Shown: one piece after another, positions 37,768 to 43,366 of the stretch
Numbering within the stretch: position 1 is the first letter of the stretch
How the letters are laid out: each line of letters opens with the position of its first letter
DNA from: an uncultured Gellertiella sp.
GTDB taxonomy: Bacteria; Pseudomonadota; Alphaproteobacteria; Rhizobiales; Rhizobiaceae
DNA: 64,000 bases
NCBI RefSeq assembly: GCF_963457605.1
Contig: NZ_OY735139.1
Location: forward strand, 2,324,001-2,388,000
Direction of reading: 5' to 3'
Position numbers and translations under genes: made by a program
The notes under the pieces: generated by a model
What the model saw: the letters and a program-made list of their open reading frames with translations, nothing else
Database searches by the model: none
Told to the model about the DNA's origin: nothing

Positions 37768-38921
37768 GAGCCAGCTGCATTGGCGACCCGGACGCCCCGC
37801 AGGCCTGCATCGGCACCCATCACGGAGCGGTAGAATTGCAGGACATGGTCGATGCCGGTCGTTCGAGAAAAGGGTGTCATGTCGTAGCACAGCCGCGAAA
37901 AGCCTTCAACGCCCGCAGCCTGAAAGGCGCGGGAAAGGGCGGCAGCCAACTGGTTGACCGAGCCTGGCTCGACAATGGCGACAGGCTGGTCGCGAAGATA
38001 TTCGGATGGCCCCTCCGTCGCGGTCGCGATGACCGGCAGGCCCTCGTTCATCGCCTCCAGAATGGCGAGGCCCGCGGATTCCTCCCGCGACGGCGACACG
38101 AAGAGATCGAGACCGGCGAGAAACCCGCCGACATCGTCGCAATGGCCGATCAGCCGAATGCGGCTGTCGGCGTTTGCCAGCTTTTCCAGCGCGGCACGAT
38201 GCGGGCCTTCCCCGGCAATCACCAGGGCGGCATCGCGGGGCGCCGCCTTCAGAAAGGCTTCGATCAGCACATCATTGCCCTTGCTCGGATGCAGGCGACC
38301 AACCGAGCCGATCAGGCGGGTTTCCGGCGGCAGGCCAAGCTGGCGGCGCAGGTCGGTAGCCGGCTTTTGGATTGCTTCGGGAAGCCAGTTTGAGATCTGC
38401 TTTGCCTGGCCGGCGTAGCCGCTGATGCCTGCCATCTGCGATGCGTTCACGCAAATCAGCCCGTCCAGTCGCGCGTGCTGCCTGGCCTTGTAGCCGACAT
38501 GAAGTGTCGCGACTTTCGCCACTCCCCCGGACAATGCGGTAAGGGCCTTGCAAGCCGGGCTGAGATGCGCATGGCAGATATCGGCAGACCTGTCCGCGAT
38601 CAGGCGGCTCAGCGCCCAACTTCTGAACAATGGCGTTCTGAAGCCATGAAACATCACTTCCTTGTCCAAATGTCCCGCGATTGGAGACCCATAAGTTCCG
38701 GCAACATGCACCTCGTGCCCAAGCGCCGCCTGACCATTGGCAAGGTCTATGCAATATTTCTCGGAACCGGCGATCCTCCTGGAAAAGAGGATGTGGAGGA
38801 TGCGCAGTGGTGCAGCCGGGGACAGTGCGGAAAGTTGATGGCCGCGGGACCATTCCGGGGTGGTGGCGCGGATTTCGCTTGCGCTTGAACGGGTGGCCAG
38901 ATTGCCTTGTGGGCGGGGCAT
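37764..38921 (-). CDS. GT4 family glycosyltransferase
   Basis: A 385-residue GT-B fold retaining glycosyltransferase. The N-terminal half starts with LRILHILFSRRIAGSEKY at residue 39, and the C-terminal half carries RLIGSVGRLHPSKGNDVLIEAF, ALVIAGEGPHRAALE and the E-x7-E motif ESAGLAILEAMNEG in a PSREE context. The first 38 residues before the fold are unusual, Ser/Ala-rich and hydrophilic, without a signal. Preceded by a clear promoter and translationally coupled to the following GINT1-like gene. Acceptor unknown; likely a lipid- or LPS-linked sugar. Confidence 0.9.
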   Translation of the reverse strand: MPRPQGNLATRSSASEIRATTPEWSRGHQLSALSPAAPLRILHILFSRRIAGSEKYCIDLANGQAALGHEVHVAGTYGSPIAGHLDKEVMFHGFRTPLFRSWALSRLIADRSADICHAHLSPACKALTALSGGVAKVATLHVGYKARQHARLDGLICVNASQMAGISGYAGQAKQISNWLPEAIQKPATDLRRQLGLPPETRLIGSVGRLHPSKGNDVLIEAFLKAAPRDAALVIAGEGPHRAALEKLANADSRIRLIGHCDDVGGFLAGLDLFVSPSREESAGLAILEAMNEGLPVIATATEGPSEYLRDQPVAIVEPGSVNQLAAALSRAFQAAGVEGFSRLCYDMTPFSRTTGIDHVLQFYRSVMGADAGLRGVRVANAAGS

Positions 38922-38996
38922 GTTCGTTGTCTCGAAATCGGAAGGGAAGGAGCAGGTGGTGACCTCCTCTTACCCAGGGACTTTGCCAGAATTATG

Positions 38997-39025
38997 ATTA
39001 TATATCAAATGTTTTTAACACGCAA
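38997..39025 (-). promoter_or_regulatory. promoter of glycosyltransferase gene
   Basis: On minus, TTGCGT (39025-39020) and a perfect TATAAT (39002-38997) are 17 bases apart in an AT-rich island. Transcription would start about 70 bases before the glycosyltransferase ATG. Confidence 0.65.
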
Positions 39026-39188
39026 AAGCGAAGTTTGCTGCGGTGAATCGTGGCAGGGTTGCATGGTCGGGTTATCTGTGTGCAGAAAATACGGCTGCCC
39101 CGGCAATGCTCCGGTGAAGGGTGCGGATGGTGCCCGTGATGTCGCCAGGCCAAGCAAGTCGTGATCTTTCAGATCAGCCGCCACGCTT

Positions 39189-39457
39189 ATACCAAGGATC
39201 ACTGATGGGAACCCATTCGATGGCGTGGAAACGGATACCGGGCAGGAGAATACCGCAGGTCGATGCTTTGAGCATCGACCGAGGATTTCGACGCCCTCCG
39301 GTGGCCGAATTCCACGCCACCCGGAGGGCCGGTCGCTTTTGACTTGCGGACGGCGTCGAAAATCCTCGCCGGACCGGTAGGTCCGACTGCGGTTTTCTCC
39401 TGGCCGCAAGCCAAAATCGATCCGGTCGAATGGGTTCCCATCAGTGATCCTTGGTAT
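39189..39457. mobile_element. MITE-like element with 32-bp terminal inverted repeats
   Basis: Bases 39189-39220 and 39426-39457 are perfect reverse complements over 32 bases, enclosing 205 bases. The inside carries further pairs: a hairpin GGTCGATGC/GCATCGACC near 39276-39298, GAGGATTTCGACGCC-type arms (one-base difference), and AGGAGAATACCGCAG matched by an almost exact copy near 39398. No transposase or convincing ORF lies inside, and I do not see a clear target-site duplication. It may be a non-autonomous element or a rhizobial intergenic mosaic repeat. Confidence 0.7.
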
Positions 39458-39506
39458 TGCGCATGTCGTCAGCGCAAAACCCCTGCACAGTCTTGCGCAA
39501 CCTGCT

Positions 39507-39983
39507 CTACGGCTGCGGCTTCGACGGTTCGGAGAGGTCGGCCCAGATTGCCCCTGTCAGCGCCGCCATGCGCTCCGGCTGGATTCGCACCGCTGCATGG
39601 GTGGCGCCGGCGGCCGGGACCACTTCATCAAAGGCCTTGAGCGAAATGTCGCAATAGACCGGCAGTGGCTGCGCGAGACCGAAGGGGCAGACGCCGCCGA
39701 CCGGATGGCCCGTGAGTTCACTGACCTCTTCCGCACCCGGCATGCGCGGCTTTGCGCCGAAAAGTGCCTTGAACTTGCGATTGTCGAGCCGGGCGGTGCC
39801 CGACAGCACCACGAGAATAACGGTCTCGCCGACCCTCGCGCAAAGCGTCTTGGCAATCTGCTCGGGCATCACGCCATGGGCTGCGGCGGCAAGCGCCACC
39901 GTTGCCGAACTTGCCTCGGTCACGATGACCTCGATTTCGGGGGCATGGGTCTGGAAAAACGCGCGGACGGAGGAAAGGCTCAT
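39507..39983 (-). CDS. YbaK/EbsC-type aminoacyl-tRNA deacylase
   Basis: A 158-residue stand-alone member of the YbaK/prolyl-tRNA editing superfamily that removes wrong amino acids from tRNAs in trans. Seen: a TEASSATVALAAAAHG segment, AKTLCARVGETVILVVLSGTARLDNRKFK with the conserved Lys (AKTL), PRMPGAEEVSELTGHPVGGVCPFGL, typical of the fold, and a C-terminal strand. The ATG at 39983 has an AGGA site eight bases upstream; the frame is open 53 codons further without support. Which tRNA it edits is not predictable. Confidence 0.9.
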   Translation of the reverse strand: MSLSSVRAFFQTHAPEIEVIVTEASSATVALAAAAHGVMPEQIAKTLCARVGETVILVVLSGTARLDNRKFKALFGAKPRMPGAEEVSELTGHPVGGVCPFGLAQPLPVYCDISLKAFDEVVPAAGATHAAVRIQPERMAALTGAIWADLSEPSKPQP

Positions 39984-40112
39984 CGGTGCATCCTGTTGCA
40001 AGGGTATGCCCATAAGTATAGGCAACCGGGCAGGACGCGGCAACGGGCTGCGAGCCATGCAATATTTGCAACGCTGCACTGCAGCATTAATGGTTTTAAA
40101 TGCCGCGCATTC

Positions 40113-40246
40113 CTGTACATTCCAATCATCGAAGTGACGCACTCCTCCTCCCAGCGTCCTTCGGGGAGACTGGCAATCCTCCTCCTCCCAAATTGCCAGT
40201 CAGTATCCGAAACCCGGCGCTCCTCCCGCGCCGGGTTTTGTCTTTT
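40113..40246 (+). ncRNA. cuckoo/alpha-r14-type anti-Shine-Dalgarno small RNA
   Basis: Three hairpins in a row expose CCUCC loops. Hairpin 1: CGAAGTGACGC (40130-40140) with GCGTCCTTCG (40154-40163), one bulge, loop ACTCCTCCTCCCA. Hairpin 2: GACTGGCAAT with ATTGCCAGTC (40168-40201), perfect 10 bp, loop CCTCCTCCTCCCAA. Hairpin 3: AAACCCGGCGC with GCGCCGGGTTT (40210-40238), perfect 11 bp, loop TCCTCCC, followed by TTTTGTCTTTT as intrinsic terminator. Rhizobial cuckoo (alpha-r14, NfeR1) and Rhodobacter CcsR RNAs have this design: CCUCCUCCC loops that mask ribosome-binding sites of many mRNAs. The 5' end is estimated. Confidence 0.88.
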
Positions 40247-40344
40247 CCGGATATCTCGCCCGGCAAGGCGATCGGTCACTGGCGAAAGAATCAGGCCAGG
40301 GCCTTGAAAAGACCCGGTCACCCTCCCATTTCCCTGTCATGAAA

Positions 40345-40486
40345 CGTTAACCATTCTGGTGTAGCGTTACAAAAATGGTTCCGGACTTCAGTTCTGGAAC
40401 ATCTCTTTATCAAAGGCGCTGACCACGGATGTACTGGCAGCCCGGCGATCAGATAAAAGGCCCGGAGCAATCCGGGTCTTTTGCAT
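40345..40486 (+). ncRNA. possible second small RNA
   Basis: Downstream of the cuckoo-type RNA the plus strand folds into AACCATT/AATGGTT, then CCGGAC/GTTCTGG, and ends at the terminator hairpin 40455-40482 followed by TTTTG. No ORF fits. The terminator may belong only to the minus-strand peptidase gene, so transcription on plus is uncertain. Confidence 0.3.
40455..40482. terminator. bidirectional terminator after M20 peptidase gene
   Basis: AAAAGGCCCGG pairs with CCGGGTCTTTT (one G-U), loop AGCAAT. On minus it lies 80 bases after the peptidase stop with a TTTTA tail; on plus it ends CTTTTG. Confidence 0.65.
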
Positions 40487-40561
40487 TTGGGGACCTTTCG
40501 CAGATGCGAACACGCGGGCGGCCCCGAGAGAGGTTCCGGCGCCGGTTTGTCCCGCGCCGAT

Positions 40562-41947
40562 TTACAAGGCGATCTGCTCGAGGATCCGGATCCAGGACCG
40601 AATCCCCTTGTGGAAGGATTGCAGGTCATATTTCTCGTTGGGAGAATGGATGCGGTCGCCACTGAGCGCAAAGCCGGTCAGCAGAGATTCCATGCCGAGC
40701 ATCTTCTGGAAATCACCGACGACGGGGATCGAACCACCCATGCCGATGACGACGGCGGGTTTCGGCCATTCCGCTGACAGGGCTGTCTTGGCCTTCGACA
40801 GCAGGTCGGAATCATAGGCGAGCTGGATGGCGGGAGAACCGCCATGCTCGCTGAACTCCACCGAACAGTCGGCCGGAACCCGGGCCTGCACATAGGACCG
40901 GAAGGCGGTCCTGATCCTGGCGGGGTCTTGCTGGCCGACCAGCCGGAAGGAGATCTTGGCGGAGGCTTTCGCGGCAATCACGGTCTTGAAACCTTCGCCT
41001 GCATAGCCGCCCTCGATGCCGTTGACCTCGGCGGTTGGGCGCGCCCAGGTCAGTTCCAGCACCGAACGACCCTGTTCCCCCGAAGGGATCGACAGGCCGA
41101 TGGCACCGAGAAAGCTTTCGTTCGAGGTGCCGAGCGTCTCCCACATCGCCCTTATCGAATCGGGCGTTTCCTCCACGCCGTCATAGAAGCCCTCAAGCGT
41201 CACCCGGCCCGTCTCGTCATGCAGTCCGGCGAGAATACGGGCAAGGATATGGATCGGGTTGGCCGCAGCACCCCCGTAATAGCCGGAATGCAGATCGCGC
41301 TTTGCCGCCCTGATCGTCACCTCTTCGCCGACCAGACCGCGCAGGCCTGCGGAAATCGCCGGGGTGTCCCGGTCCCACATCGAGGTATCGCAGACCAGCG
41401 CAAAATCGGCCTTCAGTTCCGGTGCATGGGCGGCAAGGAAGGGTTTCAGCGACGGAGAGCCCGATTCCTCCTCGCCCTCGAAAAGAATGGTAAGGCGGGC
41501 GGGCAGCTTGCCATGCACCTCCTTCCAGGCACGGCAGGCCTCGACAAAGGTCAGAAGCTGGCCCTTGTCATCGGAGGTGCCACGCCCGGTGATCACGTCA
41601 TGGCCGTCCTCGTCGCGAATTTCGGGCTCGAAGGGATCGGTGTCCCACAGCGCCACGGGATCGACGGGCTGCACGTCGTAATGCCCGTAGAACAGCGCAT
41701 GCGGCGCATCCGGCCGGTTGCCCTGGTGGTGGGCGACCACCATCGGATGGCCTGCCGTGTCACGCACCGAGGCATCGAAGCCGAGGCCGGTGAGCTCGCG
41801 CACCAGCCATTCGGCGGCGCGGCGGCATTCCGCGGCATAGGCGGGATCGGTGGAAATCGACTTGATCCGGACCAGCTCGAACAGCCGTTCCAGGCTTTCC
41901 GGCAGGTTCCGGTCGGCACGGTCCAGCACGGCATTGATATCAGACAT
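40562..41947 (-). CDS. M20 family dipeptidase
   Basis: A 461-residue cytosolic metallopeptidase of the M20 CNDP-like group, no signal peptide. Zinc-site motifs: LFYGHYDVQPVD (His, Asp), TGRGTSDDKGQLL (bridging Asp), LFEGEEESGSPS (catalytic Glu and ligand), VCDTSMW, and HSPNEKYDLQSFHKG with the final His. The dimerization/lid domain lies between. Substrate is probably dipeptides or N-acyl amino acids. No partner gene is linked. Confidence 0.92.
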   Translation of the reverse strand: MSDINAVLDRADRNLPESLERLFELVRIKSISTDPAYAAECRRAAEWLVRELTGLGFDASVRDTAGHPMVVAHHQGNRPDAPHALFYGHYDVQPVDPVALWDTDPFEPEIRDEDGHDVITGRGTSDDKGQLLTFVEACRAWKEVHGKLPARLTILFEGEEESGSPSLKPFLAAHAPELKADFALVCDTSMWDRDTPAISAGLRGLVGEEVTIRAAKRDLHSGYYGGAAANPIHILARILAGLHDETGRVTLEGFYDGVEETPDSIRAMWETLGTSNESFLGAIGLSIPSGEQGRSVLELTWARPTAEVNGIEGGYAGEGFKTVIAAKASAKISFRLVGQQDPARIRTAFRSYVQARVPADCSVEFSEHGGSPAIQLAYDSDLLSKAKTALSAEWPKPAVVIGMGGSIPVVGDFQKMLGMESLLTGFALSGDRIHSPNEKYDLQSFHKGIRSWIRILEQIAL

Positions 41948-42086
41948 GGGAAACCTCTTTGCGGGCGGGGGCGACCCTCGTCCCGGGTCGCTTCGAAAGA
42001 CCAGACCGTAAAGGCTCGGTGCGAAGAGTTCCAGTTTGAAATTGTGCCCCCGGGGGATCGCGGCCTTTGACGGCTGAGGCCAGGGG

Positions 42087-42518
42087 TCAGGCCTTGCGGG
42101 CGTTTTCGATCAGCATGCGCATATATTCCAGCATCAGTTCCCGCTCGAACCGGCGAAAGCCGGCAAACAGCGCGTCATCGGCTTGCCGTGCGGTCGCCAC
42201 GGCCTGTTCCTCCATGGCGCGGGCCTTTGGGGTGAGAAAGACGAGCTGGGCACGCCGGTCAGTCGGATGCGGCTTGCGTTCCACCAGCCCATCCCGCTGC
42301 ATGCGCGACAGTGTATTGGCCATGGTCGCCTGCTCGATGCCGACCCGATCCAGCAGTTGCTTCTGCGTCTGACCATCCTCGGCCCACAGCTCGATCAGAA
42401 CCGGCAATTGACCGGGGGAAAAGCCAAGCACATGGGCGCGTGCCTGCAACGAGCGGGTAAAGGCCTTGGCGAGCTGGCCTGCCAGATATGTGGCGGAATC
42501 CATCCGGTTGAAGGTCAT
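42087..42518 (-). CDS. MarR family transcriptional regulator
   Basis: A 143-residue winged-helix repressor: LGFSPGQLPVLIELWAEDG, then the recognition region TQKQLLDRVGIEQATMANTLSRMQRDGLVERKPHPTDRR (typical MarR signature D-x-R-A-x-x-V-x-L-T), and a C-terminal dimerization helix pair. A palindrome covering its own start region suggests autoregulation. The regulated pathway is not evident: the divergent neighbour is an apparently noncoding hairpin region and the downstream neighbour is an M20 dipeptidase. Confidence 0.92.
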   Translation of the reverse strand: MTFNRMDSATYLAGQLAKAFTRSLQARAHVLGFSPGQLPVLIELWAEDGQTQKQLLDRVGIEQATMANTLSRMQRDGLVERKPHPTDRRAQLVFLTPKARAMEEQAVATARQADDALFAGFRRFERELMLEYMRMLIENARKA

Positions 42519-42519
42519 G

Positions 42520-42553
42520 ATCGTTTTCTAAGATTTGAAGCTTCTAAAACGAT
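42520..42553 (-). promoter_or_regulatory. palindromic operator next to marR
   Basis: Directly before the marR ATG an outer inverted repeat ATCGTTTT ... AAAACGAT (42520-42527, 42546-42553) surrounds an inner palindrome TTTGAAGCTTCTAAA centred on GAAGCTTC (42537-42544). The position and size fit a MarR-dimer binding site for autorepression. Confidence 0.55.
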
Positions 42554-42639
42554 AATGATACGCGATTGTTTTCAAAGCAAGCTATTTAGAGCCGCATGGG
42601 ACGCAGCCATTCCGTATCGGAGTGTCGCTTTTCGGATGG

Positions 42640-42745
42640 CACGGGAGGGGGAGAAAGGGGGCCGCCATGGCCTGGAGGGGGAGCCATGGCGGCACGAAGG
42701 AGGGGACAAAGGCCCGAGAGGGGGATTAGGCCTTTGTCCGGGTCT
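42640..42745. other. twin hairpins with G-rich/C-rich loops
   Basis: Two perfect 11-bp stems: GCCGCCATGGC (42661-42671) with GCCATGGCGGC (42683-42693), loop CTGGAGGGGGA; and GGACAAAGGCC (42704-42714) with GGCCTTTGTCC (42729-42739), loop CGAGAGGGGGATTA. Flanks carry further GGGG runs (from 42643). On minus the loops read UCCCCCUCC, like anti-Shine-Dalgarno loops; on plus they look like Shine-Dalgarno sequences. No clear terminator is seen in either direction, so strand and transcript ends are uncertain. Confidence 0.6.
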
Positions 42746-42876
42746 GATTGCCAAGCGGGGGACGGGCAGGCAACCAGACATCGGCGGCTTCCAGCGCCGG
42801 TGTTACTGAAATGTGCCCCCGATTGTGGTTTTTCAAGGGAAGCCCCCGATCTGCCGAATTACAATTTGGTAACGTT

Positions 42877-43272
42877 TCAGTGAGTGGCGGAGCGGCGGTC
42901 CCGCCAGAGGTCATAGGCGACAAGGACGAGCGAATAGACCACCACCAGAATGGCAAGACGGATGAGCCTCGGCAGAAGAAGCCCGGTTGCGGGCGTGAAA
43001 GGAAGACTGGCAAGGCCGATTGTCAGGATGAAGGTCAGTGCCTGCGCGACACGCTTTTCCACCCTCTCCGCCGCCACAAGTCTGCTGTTATCGGCATGCT
43101 GGAATACACTGTGAATACCGCGCTGCACGACCGGACTGAGGGCGACCAGCGCGCCCTTCAGCAAACCTGCCTGCCAAGGCTCTCCATTGCTGCGGCTGAA
43201 CCAGATCGTAGCGGCAAAAAGGCCCAGGCATGCGGCCCATATCTGAAGCGAAAACACCAGACGTCGTGACAT
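42877..43272 (-). CDS. hypothetical membrane protein
   Basis: A 131-residue protein I cannot assign to a family. From MSRRLVFSLQIW it has an N-terminal membrane helix (IWAACLGLFAATIWF), a charged middle with HADNSRLVAAERVEKR, and two C-terminal hydrophobic segments (LTFILTIGLASLPF; LLLPRLIRLAILVVVYSLVLVAYDLW). The start is supported by GGGAG seven bases upstream; the frame is open 32 codons further. Divergent from polA with a 94-base gap. Confidence 0.6.
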   Translation of the reverse strand: MSRRLVFSLQIWAACLGLFAATIWFSRSNGEPWQAGLLKGALVALSPVVQRGIHSVFQHADNSRLVAAERVEKRVAQALTFILTIGLASLPFTPATGLLLPRLIRLAILVVVYSLVLVAYDLWRDRRSATH

Positions 43273-43366
43273 CAAAAAACTCCCGAGATGGCAATGACGC
43301 GACCATAGCAAATCCGCCGATTTCGTCGATGGACGTTTTCGGCCTCCCGCGCTATCCATGGTCCCC

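Larger units (their letters stand above)
38922..39506. other. intergenic region with promoter and inverted-repeat element
   Basis: No coding sequence is supported in this 585-base gap. It holds the AT-rich promoter of the glycosyltransferase gene (38997-39025) and a 269-base element bounded by perfect inverted repeats (39189-39457). Short open frames here cross the repeats and lack ribosome-binding sites. Bases 39026-39188 show nothing I can assign. Confidence 0.8.
39984..40561. other. intergenic region with small RNA structures
   Basis: A 578-base gap without supportable coding sequence. It contains a three-hairpin small RNA on plus (40113-40246), a second possible small RNA ending at a terminator (40345-40486), and the M20 peptidase terminator. 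Confidence 0.8.
42519..42876. other. intergenic region between marR and a membrane-protein gene
   Basis: A 358-base gap with no supportable coding sequence. It contains the marR palindrome and, from 42640, a strongly G-biased (plus) block with two perfect hairpins. The remainder to 42876 has short dyads but nothing I can name. Confidence 0.8.

Noticed and set aside
39121-39441. Short ORFs crossing the inverted-repeat element
   Set aside because: They run through palindromic DNA, have no ribosome-binding site and show Arg/Pro/Gly-rich sequence without a family.
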